From Artemisia argyi (lineage: Eukaryota > Streptophyta > Magnoliopsida > Asterales > Asteraceae), in the NCBI GenBank assembly GCA_030686995.1, contig CM060696.1, positions 116,079,949 to 116,143,948 on the forward strand: a stretch of 64,000 nt of DNA, in the 5' to 3' direction. Position 1 is the stretch's first letter, and each line of letters starts with the position of its first letter. The translations under genes were made by a program, and so were the position numbers. The notes beneath the pieces are model-generated. The model worked only from the letters and a program-made list of their open reading frames with translations. It was not told the DNA's origin and ran no database searches. Shown here piece after piece: positions 35,501 to 47,420 of this stretch.

Positions 35501-38500
35501 TATATGAGGGTTTGGTCAAAGAATGACTCACTCAACAGTAGACACTAGAGAGTCTCTCTTACGGATTTCGTTTTAGGAAGTTTTACAATTACGAATGGGC
35601 AAGGGTGCTGACCCCTTGAGGCCTTAACTCTTATGCCCATAAGTCCATAACGCCCTTCTGCAAGCATGGGGGCTGTACGAACGTTGGGTTGCAAGCAAAC
35701 TCTACAAACGCTAGCAAGTGCTATTGTCTATTCTGATGGTTATTTGAAATTATTTTACAAATTGTGTTTCTACCTTTTGGGCTTTATATTTTCAGACAAT
35801 TTTGGGCTTTATATTTTCACACTTTTAATTATTTGTAGTATTTAGAATCTGGATTGTACTCACACATGCAAGATTTGGTCAAGTTTGGTCGTAGTATTTG
35901 CGCACTCTGAGTACTTCGTCATTTTTTACCAAAATTTTGGATCAGGTTTGGTCGTAGTATGTGCACTCAGTAAAGAAACCTTGCAGAACAAAATTTTGGG
36001 ACAAGGTGCACTTTTAGAAAACTCAACATCTTTTTACCAAGTTACTTTTTTGAATTGGTCTAGTTCGTCACATTCTGAACACAGAAACAAGTATAGGGGC
36101 ACACACAAAAATTGATGAAACAGACGGATTTCGTTAGAAAATGGGTTAGCCGACTAATTATACATTTTAAAAACGGGTTAGTTTGGTAATTGTACGTCTT
36201 TGAAATGGACTAGTTTTGTGATTTAGTGATACACTACTGCCTTATGAAAAAGCAAGAAGCAATTTATCAGTAATCAAATTACAAATTAGCTCATTTTAGA
36301 AAAGATAAAAAGATATAGCTCAGAGATCTGCATTCCTATTAAAATAGTGTGATATTATTTTAGTGCTATTAAGGAGGATTTAACTCAATTTAAGGTGTGC
36401 ATTTAAGGGTCTTTAGGAATTGACTTGTGCATTTGCAGTAATGTAATTAATGTGATATCTTCAAAAGGAGAAATGAAACGATCAGAAGAAGATACATTAT
36501 TTAGTTTTGATGATGATTCATGAAAGAAAGTGAGCCATCACGTAAACAAGATAGTGTTAGTAGAATGATAGTTTAATATGAAGAACAACCTTGTGAAAGC
36601 ATGTTTCGATAATAGGTTAATTCTAGACCGTTTGACTAATCAAAGTGACACCTTGTCCAGTTAGACTGGCAGGTGAGATGGTGTAAGCTTAAGATTGAGT
36701 GGGAAATTTTGTGTAGGATTATTAATCTTATTGCTAGATGGTGTTCATAAAAATGTTAATTGTTTAAAAATAGCATGGCATCACTCCTCGGAAGGGAAAC
36801 TTAGATTACTGCATTACTCACTTGGTCTGTATGGATATGGTTTGATATGGTTTGCATGATGCTCTACCTATAAGTAAACCCTTTGTAATAGTAGAACTTC
36901 TATAATAACATAGCGCTAAAAAGAGTACCATGCCGTGTCTCGACTTCATATGTTCTAGCTATAACCATGTACCTGATAACCAATTAATAAGAAAGACTCA
37001 CTAGTGTGGTTCTGACGCAAGTCATCTTAGAGATCAAAACCATAAGTCATATTGTGCTCTTGTGTTTTCGCGTGTGTTTACATGTTCTGTAGCAGTGTTT
37101 GCTCTTACATGAATGAATCCGTATCCCTATGGGATTGTGTAATTAGAGGTCAGGGTATACATAGATACATGCACCTTCATTGAAGGGATGTAAACCAAGC
37201 AAATATCATGTCCAAGAACAAGAACAAGATGAATGTTAAAATGAAGTATACAAACTGTTATGTCTTGTTGGAATAGGGCTGAAGATGTGGTATACATAGG
37301 TATTGTAGGAACAATATAGTCAGGTATCAGGATTACTAATGCCGAGACATATAAAGAAATTGATAAGATGTTAATTGTAGAATAAGAACATCTTGGATGA
37401 AGGGGTGCCGTCTAATGTTGAAATCCAAATAAAGTTAAATGGTTAATTGATAGACATTAGATTGAGGAAGACGAAACTTACAGGTTTTGGTATTCCTTTG
37501 TGAGCTTTTATTTGTTACGAGTAAGTAGTCAGGACTCAAGAGACATTAGAAAAGATCTAGAATATATCAGAGGAGCTGGTTTCAGATAGGAACTGCGGGG
37601 AGATGTTGTTCCTTTACTCACTTTTGGCTGTTTAGTGACTTAGTCACTTTCTGTGATCTCTCACGTGTTCCATTTTTGGCCCATGTTAACTGTTTTGGGA
37701 TAGATAGATTGTATGTCATCGTGCATATGTGGAGGCATGGTTTTGATGTGTTTAATTTTACCGATAGGTCAACTAAGATAAAGAAATAGACAAGTTTGAC
37801 TATTTGAGAATTGGTGATTGCAGCAACCTCATTTTTTGTTGAAGTCAGTAAGCTGTAAATAAGCCTTTGTAGTTCCAGGTCATGAAGATGGTCAAAAATT
37901 ATACATCTGTTAAGATGCGGAGTAACGGATTACTCACTGGCAAACCACACCCAGCATAGGTGTCAAAGTCTGCATGCAGACTACGCGGGTGTTTAGTTTC
38001 TAACTAAGAGCCACTATGGCTATAGGAAAGTCATTTCTTCATACCCATACCCATAAACCAAACATTACATTAAGTTATCATGAAATTGGCCCTTAAGAGA
38101 ACAAAGCAGATTTTCAGGTATGCCCCACAATAATGGTTTGCACTAATTTTTATGGGATCTCCAGCAAGAGTCGTTTTTCCACTATAAGTAAAATTTTGAT
38201 AAACATACTCATAATTGTATGTAGGCTGTTGTATGACATCAATTTGGTTCAAGTTCATATGTCGTATCCTGAGTTTACCATCGGCACTCTACTAGTTGGT
38301 CTGATTGCCATGATGAACTTCACTTGCTACACTTGTTGACCATTTTCGATAGTTAATCCGAAAGTCATTTGCAAATTGTCTATCTACCTGAGTCAATCAA
38401 AGACTTTGTGGCTTTATATCCTAACGCTCTTTTTATTTTGTGAAAGAGTTCGAAATGTAGTTGGCTCACTCACACAAGAACTGGACCAAGTGTTAGGGGT

Positions 38501-39320
38501 GTAGTTGTTTGTCTAGTTTGTTAAGAAATTTGTCATTGATAAATTATTTCATCAACAATCTTAAAAGGGTCGTACCCATACTTTCAAACCTCAAGTGTAC
38601 CCTTCTATATAATGACCTCTTATGCTCTTCTTAAATGTCATGTCGTCTTTCCCTGTGCAGGTGACAGGGGAGTCATTTTCGCTGACAAAGTTCTGAAGTT
38701 TACAGGTTCAGGAAAGATGAAAAAGCGAATTCTGCTAATCACTAATCTTGCCATATATCTTGTTGATCCAGAGACACATTCACTTAAAAGGCGGATTGCC
38801 CTTGCTGCAGTTGAGAAGCTTTGTTTGAGTGAATTAAGTGATAATTTCTTTGCAGTTATTGTCCCAACCGAGTATGATCTTCTCTTGGCCACTACTAGGA
38901 AGACCGAGATTGTAACTGTGTTGGTAGAATCTATGAAGACCACATCAAACTATGAACTGGAACTGCACTTATCTAACAGGTACTTCAGATAATATCTATA
39001 CTGATCTTAGAAAAAAGCTAGGGGAGACATATTTGTTCAACAAACCTATATATATATTGTATTTTCAGACTGCTTATTCAGTTCTTGTGTATTGTGTTGT
39101 AAATGCTTTTGCAGTTTTGAGTACCATGCTGCTTCTGATCTAATTAAAGAAATTCAGTTTGAAGAGGCAAAAGGTAAAACCCGTGTTACCCTCTTATTCT
39201 CCATTTGTTTTTGTGAAACTTTTAAAGATATATTTTTTACAGTTTTCTCTTATGCCCTAAATGTTTATAATGTTTACCTAACTTTCAGGTGGAGTTAAAA
39301 CAAAGATTGTAACCAAGTAA
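32518..39320 (+). CDS. TH1 (class I myosin tail homology) domain protein, four exons
   Basis: Exons 32518-32668, 38661-38979, 39115-39173 and 39289-39320 join in frame with GT-AG borders to 186 residues. The start is MSDKVEMEGDTEDPFLGGK; an in-frame ATG six codons later (32536) and one upstream at 32419 are alternatives. Exon 1 encodes an MRRKASIARSFKGDYVD segment (basic, like the start of a TH1 domain). Exon 2 encodes VIFADKVLKFTGSGKMKKRI, LLITNLAIYLVDP and LCLSELSDNFFAVIVP, the core of the TH1/myosin_TH1 fold, and exons 3-4 finish with FEYHAASDLIKEIQFEEAKG and a Lys-rich end. TH1 domains of class I myosins bind acidic phospholipids; this protein has no motor domain. Intron 1 is 5992 bp and full of repeats. 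The next gene faces it. Confidence 0.85.
32731..32934. mobile_element. Foldback MITE in intron 1 of the TH1 gene
   Basis: About 200 bp starting gggtgtct and ending aaacaccc, with long internal inverted repeats of the 'gcttatgagcttatt' type. The ends resemble hAT-type MITEs. The flanking duplication was not resolved. Confidence 0.65.
33056..37170. repeat. Multiply duplicated modules in intron 1 of the TH1 gene
   Basis: A module containing 'agtgataagc...gcataagcaagaa...gatcaaatta...tagctcattt' recurs at about 33085-33230, 34190-34345, 35270-35420 and 36205-36350. A second module ('agacatgaaatgatttgaa...gtgccatgatggtg') recurs at about 33485, 34550 and 36470. 'ccagttacactggcaggtga' and the stretch after it recur at 33680 and 36657, and 'gtgttcttgtgtgtgttta' with neighbours at 33970 and 37055. 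Order is kept, so part of the intron was duplicated in tandem and later diverged. No gene seen. Confidence 0.75.
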
Positions 39321-40081
39321 AGAGCTGTTTGTGTTGATCATACTTTGTATTCAAGAGCAATTCATTCATGATGTCCTCATGTAAAGGCATTTTTATTCTT
39401 TTATCCTTGATTTTAGCAGAAAGAACGTAAAATCCAACCATCCTAGAAACTGTACCTTTTGTTGTTATGTAATTGGTTTCATGTGTAACATGCAAATGGT
39501 GTCCCTGACTGACTATGAATTTGGTGTTCTTATAGAGCTTGATTTATATCATGAATTGGCTTACAACTCTGTATCCAACCAAACTCAAGGATAACCGTAG
39601 AGGTGGCAAAATGGGTGGGTTGGGTGATGGGTTGAAACATCTTCACTTAACATGTTTAACCAAAACACTTATCAAAAGTTTAAATTAGTTTCATAAATAA
39701 TTATTTAGTGTCATGTATGAGCATAAAAACTATATGGCTTGAATAATTGTATAATTTAGGCCTTTCGAGGCTTTCTAATCTTTTTCACCATACCCGTTTA
39801 TGAACATGGGTCAAAATAGCTAGCTTAATAACCGTTTTCTTCTATGTGTAATATTTTTACGTTGATTACACTTTGGAAATTGCGGATATAGACAGACCAA
39901 TAGTATTTTTATATTGTAAAACCATTCTGTGACATGATTAGGAAAACAAACAGAAGAAAAACTGTAACAAGGTATCCACCAAATATCTTAAACCAAAAAT
40001 CTAAGCGTAACAGTATATGTAAAATGGTACTATCTATTCTGCTATTATAGGAGCTGATTGTCTGGATAACCATAGACATGG
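39321..40081. other. Intergenic stretch between convergent genes
   Basis: This holds the 3' ends of the TH1 gene and of the receptor kinase gene. An AATAAA-like signal was not clearly resolved for either. Nothing else seen. Confidence 0.6.
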
Positions 40082-42251
40082 TTAGAGCTGTCGATCACCC
40101 GTACGAATGTTCTTCACCAAATTCAAAACCTCCTCCATTTTAGGCCTCTGTTCTGGCGACTTTGCCACACATTGCATCCCTATCTGTAACATCTCCACCA
40201 TCTCCTCTTCTATATTTGGATACCTCAAAAGCTCAACATCAAAAACCTCTGCTGTCCATTCTTCCTGAACCACCGACTGAACCCATCTAACCAAGTGGAT
40301 AGCCTCGTTGCCACAGGTTGCATTAGTAGGTGATTTCCCGGTGAGAAGCTCAAGAAGTAGAACCCCGAAAGAGTAGACATCTGATGCTTGGTAGACCTTC
40401 TTAATGTCGGTTATTTCTGGTGCTTGGTATCCACCACTCCTCATTACTGGTGCCACTGTGGGACTCATCACCGTGACCAGGCACAGGTCAGAAACACAAC
40501 CGAACCCTTGCTTGTTGAGGAAGGTGTTTGAGGCTTTGATGTTTCCATGAACAAGCTTTCCACTAGCTTGTGTGTGTATATGAGCTATCCCTCTTGCTGC
40601 TCCTATGGCTATTCTCAATCGGCTGTTCCAATCAAGCGGAATCCTGTTCGCTCCTCTTTCTGCTGCAAGATAACAAGTCCATCAATACAGAAAATGGGCA
40701 GTGGGTCAAAATGGGTCAGGGTGAAATAGGTACTTTTGGTGTGGGTCTAAATGGATCGAGTCGGGTTGGATTGACCCAAAAACACCCTATCAGTCAATTT
40801 CTCAAGCATATTTTTATAAATAAATTAACAATTTAATTATGAAACTAAAATAATACCATTCAAAAAGCCTTTGAATTAAGACAATTAAGAAAGTTGTATG
40901 TATTTCCTCTATAGACCCGTTCTGTTTCAGCTTAAGATTATTTTACCCTTTGATAAAACACAACCTAAATCGACTCGATCCTGACTAAAAGGTCACCATT
41001 ATAGTGAAAATATAATAACAACATACCATGCAACATCGAAGAAACACTTCCTTGATCGTAGTAGTCATACACCATCAACTTTTCATCTTTGGAGTAGTAA
41101 TAAGCCCTTAAAGGAACCACATTATCATGTCTTGTCCTTCCAACAATCTCCATTTGCTGCTCAAACTCTCGTCTCGCTACACTAACACCCTGTAATCTCT
41201 TCACCACAACTGCACTTTCCTCCAATGCCGCTTTATAAGTTGTTCCAAAACTACCCTTACCAAGCACCTCTGCAGAAGCCCTAAACAGATCCTCCAAGTC
41301 AAACGCAAGGTTACTTCCCTCAAAGAAAACAAGGCTTCCATTCCCATTTTGGCTTCCTGATCTCAAATTTGCCATTCCCGTTTTTTTCTTTTGCTTCACG
41401 CCAGACCTCTGCAAAGCCTTATTTTTACGTTCTTCCTTCCTATGTCGAAGACTTACTAATAATAGAAGTAGTCCCAACACTAACACGCAACCACCAATAA
41501 CAATTCCAATGAGTCCTAATTCATGTTTGAGTTTTGATTTCTTTGAACTTTTAGGAGAAACAGCTGGAAGCGGTTCACTTTCAGATTCAAGATTATTTCC
41601 CAAAAACGCAGATCTAGGAAACCTCGTGAGAGATTGAGGAACAGTCCCCGTGAAATTATTATTAGACAGATCAAGAACTTGCAAACTCGCACTACTAAAA
41701 TCAGGGATTTCACCAGAAAGCAAGTTGTTTGCAAGACTCAAAGCAGTGAGGTGAGTCAAACTCGATATAGAAGGGGAAATACTTCCACTAAAACCATTAT
41801 TCGACAGATTAAGAAACGAAAGATTATTCCAAACCGACAGATTCACAGGTAATGGACCAGAGAAGTTATTGCATTCGAGATGCAGACCTGTCAAGTTTCT
41901 TAGATTATAAAAATCAGTAGGAAAAGGACCCGATAAGTTGTTTGATCTCAAACTCAAAATCTGAAGATTCGACAAACGACCAAGCATATCTAAAGGTATA
42001 GTACCATCAAGACCAACAGCAGGCAAACGAATAGCAATAACCGATAACTGATTATGATCACATGTTACCCCAGTCCAGTTAGTACAAGCCGATAAATCCA
42101 TACTCCAGTTAATCACACGAGAATGCGGTATCTTCTTGATAAAATCAAGTAAGATTTTCTTATCTTCAGTCGGTTCAGTCTTAACCATAGACAAAACAGT
42201 CCCAAACACGAAAACCACAACAAAAATGATTTTCATCTGCATATTCACCAT
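40082..42251 (-). CDS. LRR receptor-like pseudokinase (LRR-III type), two exons
   Basis: Exon 1 is 42251-41027 and exon 2 is 40662-40082, joined in frame (LH|AERGANRIPLDWN) to 601 residues. In order: signal peptide (about 1-25), LRR N-terminal cap with CTNWTGVTC, about five leucine-rich repeats (70-210), Ser/Lys linker, transmembrane segment 244-268, basic stop-transfer RHRKEERK, and a kinase domain from about 325. The glycine loop GKGSFGTTYK and the VAIK lysine (VVVKRL, about 351) are kept. The catalytic HRD is HGN (447-449) and DFG is DLC (467-469), so phosphotransfer is unlikely. This is the architecture of the 'probable inactive receptor kinase' group similar to Arabidopsis At4g23740. Such proteins act as plasma-membrane co-receptors or scaffolds. 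The 364 bp intron lies between kinase subdomains, usual for the group. Confidence 0.92.
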
Positions 42252-42404
42252 CTCTCACAAAACCTTCAACATCTATATAAAATGTAACAATAACGAATAA
42301 TTAAAAAAACAAACATAATTAACAAAACCTTCAACATTACATGAAATTCAAAGAAATCGTATACTTAAATAAAGTATCACAGAATCAGTATACGATATAC
42401 ATAA
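42252..42404. promoter_or_regulatory. Proximal upstream region of the receptor pseudokinase gene
   Basis: The 5' untranslated region and promoter of the minus-strand gene should begin here. No clear TATA box was chosen. Upstream lie a MITE and an inverted repeat. Confidence 0.4.
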
Positions 42405-42652
42405 GGGTATGTTTGGTAGCAAGCGTTTAGGAGCATTTTGAAGCAACTAGCGGTTAGCGTTTTGCACAAAATGTTTGTTTGGAAACAAGCAACTAGCATT
42501 CCTAGTTTTTCTAAAGGCTCCAAATCAAAATGCTACTTCTAGTAGCATTTACAAGCAACAAGCTTTGCCACTTACTAATATGACTATACAACTACGTTAC
42601 CAAACACTTTATCAAAAGAAAACTACTACCGCTATCTTCGCCAAACATACCC
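42405..42652. mobile_element. MITE with 12 bp terminal inverted repeats (248 bp)
   Basis: gggtatgtttgg (42405-42416) is mirrored by ccaaacataccc (42641-42652). The internal sequence is rich in 'gcaactagc/gctagt' repeats. The target duplication is unclear, so the superfamily is left open; hAT or PIF types are possible. Confidence 0.75.
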
Positions 42653-42983
42653 AAGATTTTTATAAGTGACTATCATAATTGCTAAAGAATCAAATTACAA
42701 TTACACTGAATGTAATACCTAATTAAACTGCATTTGCATTATAAAAAAGCGCAAATTAACATATCTGTTGTTGTGTTTCAAATGCACGAATAAATGTTTA
42801 CTGTTTCTAAATGAGCATAAAAAAAAAACAAATGACATTCATCAATAAAGATCTTAAAGAACACTACACTCACATTGAATGTAACACCTAATCAAACTGA
42901 TCGAGTTTTGAAAATAAAGAAACGTATATAAAAATAACTGTTCTTTTTCTGATTTCGGGCAATTCGTATGCAGCATATAATGT

Positions 42984-43354
42984 AATTGCGCGATTATATA
43001 ATGTGTAAACCTACAATAAAAACCCATAACAGTCTTTTTTTTTTTTTTTTTTTTTTGACTTAGATGTACGTGGCCTAATAATGAGGTAAACATAGATATA
43101 TTTGAGTCAAAAGACTCGCCCTCAAATGTATAAACAAAGGAGGTTTTCTGGGAAGGGAGATATATTTGAGTAAAAAAAAAGGCTCGCCCTTCCCAGAAAA
43201 CCTCCTTTGTTTATACATTTGAGGGCGAGTCTTTTGACTCAAATATATATATGTTTACCTCATTATTAGGCCACGTACATCTAAGTCAAAAAAAAAAAAA
43301 AAAGACTGTTATGGGTTTTTATTGTAGGTTTACACATTATATAATCGCGCAATT
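42984..43354. repeat. Near-perfect long inverted repeat upstream of the pseudokinase gene
   Basis: The left arm 42984-43157 and right arm 43187-43354 are reverse complements over about 170 nt. They differ mainly in the length of a homopolymer (22 T versus 16 A) and in an ATAGATATATTT/AAATATATATAT stretch. The 29 bp loop itself repeats part of the arm (atatatttgagtaaaa). It has no terminal features of a known MITE. A transcript would form a long double-stranded hairpin. Confidence 0.9.
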
Positions 43355-44417
43355 CGCCTAAAGCTAAAACGATCGAAAGAATGCGAAAACGTATAAAAAA
43401 AAACAAAAAAAGGGTTATAAAAAGTAGAGAATTGTATTACCAATAGGATCCGGAGTAGTTTTGATAATGTAACGGCACAAAATGTTATAAAAGGTAAAAA
43501 CAACCCTAGTAAATGTAACCACCTTGTGTGTGTGTGTAATGTGTGTGTGAATAAGAAGAAGAAAAAATATGAGTGTTGGTGTTGGAGTAGCAGGGGATGG
43601 GGTGGCGGGTTAAGTGGAAAAATGGTGCAGCCTGCACATGGGAGAATGGAGATTGAGTGTAGACCAAGTTCTATCCGGCCCTTCTTTTTGTAACACTAGA
43701 CAAAACGCATCATTTTACATTAAAGTAACTCTTCTACTCATTAATGACCTTCTTCTTTTCTTTATTTTTATAATCGGATTTTTACTTTATCTTAAGTTGC
43801 ATTAAAGGTATTTGGAAATTTTGTCTTTATATAGATGAAACGTTTTTCTTCACATGTTTTGTTTTATAGTTAGATTTAATCCTATTAGGTGCAAATAATC
43901 TGAAATGATGACGTTAATTTTCTGAAAATGTAAGACTTTTACTTGGTTTGAGTTTGTGAGTTCAAATTTCGTTAATTAGTTGGCCAAAAAAGTTAGAAAC
44001 CATAATTAACAACATATGAAAAAATAAAATAAAAAATTTGTAAAGTTCAGTTGAATTGATGAATTTGGTATGTAATAATGAATTGATCAATATGGTTAAA
44101 TGAACACTTGACTCATCATAGATGAGGATTAAACCAAATCTTCCATCTATTTTTAGATCAATTTTAAAAGAAAATATTTTACATCAAAATCAATTAAATC
44201 ATCATTTTTTATTTTTTTATTTTTTATACTCGGTAACACAATTTTATTTTATTTTTTTATTTTTTTTATTTTATTTTTTAACTTTATTTTCTTTATTTTA
44301 CTTATTTTTATATTTTCTTCCTTAACTGACACTAGAGATTGTTTTTATCATCTTTTTATGCATGAACGATTTTAGTTATTGACATAATTATTTTGTTTAA
44401 GGCAGTTGGCGTGTTAA
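43355..44417. other. Intergenic, AT-rich
   Basis: Contains short TG runs (43525-43550) and a T-rich low-complexity patch at 44195-44320. No gene supported. Confidence 0.6.
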
Positions 44418-44725
44418 TCTTTTACTATATAATAAGGGGGAAACACAAATTTAAAAATGGCTCCTTTGAAGAAAAATACCAAAGACAAGAGCTCGATTCT
44501 ATCACAAGATTATGACATACATATATATATCTTAACTATCACAAGAAAAATACACAAATTTAAAGTTGGTCAAACATTGAAAGTGTAATCTTATTAAAAA
44601 AAATTATGAAATGTAATTAATACTCTTATTAAAACACCTCATTACTTAAAAGTACAATGATTTATTAAGTAAAAAAAAATACAATGATTTATTCACGTTG
44701 TACAACCAATTAAAAATGTGTATAT

Positions 44726-45320
44726 CAAATTAAATACAACCAATTAAAACAATTAATACAAATGACAAACCGGATTGACCCGGGACGCTTCAAACCCGAC
44801 GGGTTGAACCGGTTTAATTTGACTCGTTTTCGACCCAAACTAGCAAGTTGACCCGGTTTAAATCGACAAATTTTTCGACCAGAATGGTTCAACCGGTTGA
44901 ACCATCCGGGTCGAACCGGGTTTCAAAATATTATGTTTAATTCTCAAATCTTCAAACTTTATATCTACCAAATTAAATACAACCAATTAAAACAATTAAT
45001 ACAAATGACAAACCGGGTTTACGCTTCAAACCCGACGGGTTGAACCGGTTTAATTTGACCCGTTTTCGACCCAACCTAGCAAGTTGACCCGGTTTAAATC
45101 GACAAATTTTTCGACCGGAACGGTTCACGCTTCATACCCGACGGGTTGAACCGGTTTAATTTGACCCGCTTTCGACCTAACCTAGCAAGTTGACCCGGTT
45201 TAAATCGACAAAATTTTCGACCGGAACGGTTCAACCGGTTGAACCACCCGGGTCGAACCGGGTTTCAAAACATTATGTTTAATTCTCAAATCTTCAAACT
45301 TTTATTATTTTTCATTTATA
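44726..45320. repeat. Tandem repeats of about 243 bp, two and a half units
   Basis: The unit contains aacaattaatacaaatgac, 'cccgacgggttgaaccggtt', 'agcaagttgacccggttta' and 'gttcaaccggttgaacca'. Unit 1 starts near 44726 and unit 2 near 44968; a partial third unit starts at 45130 inside unit 2. The gggttgaaccggttt/aaaccggttcaaccc patterns are themselves palindromic. Confidence 0.85.
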
Positions 45321-45385
45321 ACCTATAAATTTTTTTTTATCAATAAACTATCTGTCGCTAAAAAATCCCGTTGCTATACACGGGT

Positions 45386-45722
45386 AGGGGTGAGCAAAAC
45401 CGACCCGATCCCGAATCCCGTCCCGATCCCGAGTCCCGATTCTTGTCCCGAAACCAAACCGACGTCAAACGGGTCGGGACTCGGTTTGAGTTTTCCGGCT
45501 TGTCGGGATTCGGGATAGTCGGGATTGGGTCAGGACGGGCCAAAAACCGAAAAACAACAAACAAAACCGAGAAAACCGACCGATCCCGTCCCGTCCCGAC
45601 TATCCCGAAACCGAACCGAGCTTAATCGGGTCGGGACTCGGTTTGTGTTTTCCGGCTTGTCGGGATTCGGGATATTCAGGATCGGGCCGGGACGGGTCGG
45701 GAGTGGCCCGATGCTCAGCCCT
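45386..45722. mobile_element. Mutator-type MITE (337 bp) with 10 bp TSD
   Basis: The ends AGGGGTGAGCA and TGCTCAGCCCT are inverted repeats with one mismatch. The perfect flanking duplication is atacacgggt (45376-45385 and 45723-45732). A 9-11 bp duplication is typical of Mutator-like elements. The interior consists of two diverged copies of a unit rich in gggtcgggactcggttt and tcccgaaaccgaaccg. Confidence 0.85.
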
Positions 45723-46033
45723 ATACACGGGTACTCGTCTAGTATATATATATAAACAAATACCCCGTAAATAAATTTCACTTTTGTTATGTTAAAATCA
45801 TGTGTGCATAGAACTCCAAAAACTAGTAAGTCTCTTGTTGTGTTATTGAGTTTTAATTTGAGAGAAAAAAATAATGAAAGAAAATTAACACAATTTTGTG
45901 TTTTCAAGTTTTTTTAAGAAAGGAAAGGGAATGATTTGAAAGAAAAGTTTGAGTCAGAATTTTCCTCTCAAAATGCATTTTCTTGTATAATAACTCATCT
46001 AACCCTATAATATATAAGACGAGCATTGCAGAA

Positions 46034-46062
46034 CCCGTGTTACGCACGGGCTGAGAATCTAA
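46034..46062 (+). mobile_element. Helitron-type 3' terminus
   Basis: The hairpin CCCGTG-ttacg-CACGGG (46034-46050) is followed after 8 bases by CTAA and T. This fits a Helitron 3' end. A 5' end belonging to it was not identified. Confidence 0.5.
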
Positions 46063-47420
46063 TTGTTAATCGTATATTCTTTATGTATATTGGCGAGTGT
46101 ATACTTAAGTATTGTTTAGTATGTTGTATGAAATGTTTTAACTTTGTTGTATAAAATTTTAAAAATGTTTGATTTTGTTTTTTTTGTGGTATTGTATTTT
46201 ATATATGGGTTTTTAGTTATTAAGTTGTGATGGCTTTGTTTCTTTTAGCATATTACTTAATTGAATGATAAAAAATATGCAAAATTTTCTTTTGGTCTAT
46301 TACATTGCCCTACGATACTTGTCTATTAGACGATTTTTGCTTGGTAATATGAAGCACACGACTTCTATCTAATTGGTCATAGTTTAATATGCGTTTAATT
46401 TTGCCTCTCAATAAACACACTTGCACTTCGCAAGTAATAGATCAATAAATTGATAGTAGCTTAATTACAAAGATGATTGCTATTCTTTTTTCATACTTTA
46501 TTGCATGGTTATGATTCATTATATTAGAAGTTTCTCTTAGTTGTTAAAATCACTTTAAAAACACCCTCCAAATCAGTATAAACACAAATGACATTGTTCT
46601 TTAATGATTCCAAAAACAAATAACAAAACTAATATTTTTGTTCGACTTTTTAATTTTCTTGAAAAAGTGATTGAGTATAAAAAATTATTGCCTAACAATG
46701 ACATGGCGTATATGCTTATAACGTGGAACTTTATTATATGACGAACATTCATTCATACTTTTTTATTTAATAGAGTTTGAATTTTATATTTTAGCATGAT
46801 CATGATAATAAAAAGGTTAAAAAAATATAACTTTCACATCATGAGATTACAAAATTAAAGCTCAAGTTAATTAATCCTCCAACAATTCAGTATATACGTA
46901 TATGGATATCAAAGAGTCAAAAAGATTAAACGCAAAAAAAATATTAACTTTCAAATCCATCTAACTATTGAGTGTCGCAATGGAATCATCAATAAAATTT
47001 ATGATAACGAGGCATTCAGAACCCGTGCTACGCACGGGCTATCGCATTTTCTTTATGTTTATTGTTGAATGTATGCTTAATTATTGTTTAGTATGTTGTA
47101 TGAAATGTTTGACTTTGCTGTATAAAAATTAAAAATGTTTGATGTTGTTTTTGTTTTGTGGTATAATTTTATATATATGATTGAGATAGAGAGAGATATG
47201 CAGTGGGACCTACAAAAAGTTGCTAAACCACCATTTTTGCAAGATTGAGAACAGTGTCCGCGTATTCTTTATGTGTATTGTCGAGTGTATGTTTAATTAT
47301 TGTTTAGTATGTTGTATGAAATATTTTGACTTTCTTGTATGAAAATTAAAAAATGTTTGATGTTGTTTTGGTTTTGTAGTGTTTTATTTTATAAATGGGC
47401 TTTTGGTATTAATACCCTTA
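46063..47420. repeat. Three copies of a 150-200 bp module
   Basis: 'attctttatgt...tattgttta gtatgttgta tgaaat...aaaatgtttga' recurs at 46069-46220, 47043-47180 and 47263-47410. The first two copies follow the hairpin CCCGTGYTACGCACGGG (46034-46050, 47022-47038). AT-rich and non-coding. Confidence 0.8.

Larger units (their letters stand above)
44418..45742 (+). mobile_element. Non-autonomous Helitron-like element
   Basis: It begins A|TCTTTTACTATATAATAAGG at 44418, a 5' TC end of the type seen in plant Helitrons. It ends with the hairpin CCCG-ttgctataca-CGGG, a short gap and CTAG|T at 45739-45743, matching the CTRR-T 3' rule and insertion between A and T. The hairpin and tail are separated by a later Mutator-type insertion. 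No Rep/helicase gene is present. The interior is mostly tandem repeats. Confidence 0.65.

Noticed and set aside
45358..45907. Arg/Pro/Asp-rich frames on both strands
   Set aside because: They come from the cccgatcccg repeats of the Mutator-type MITE, which gives open frames on either strand.
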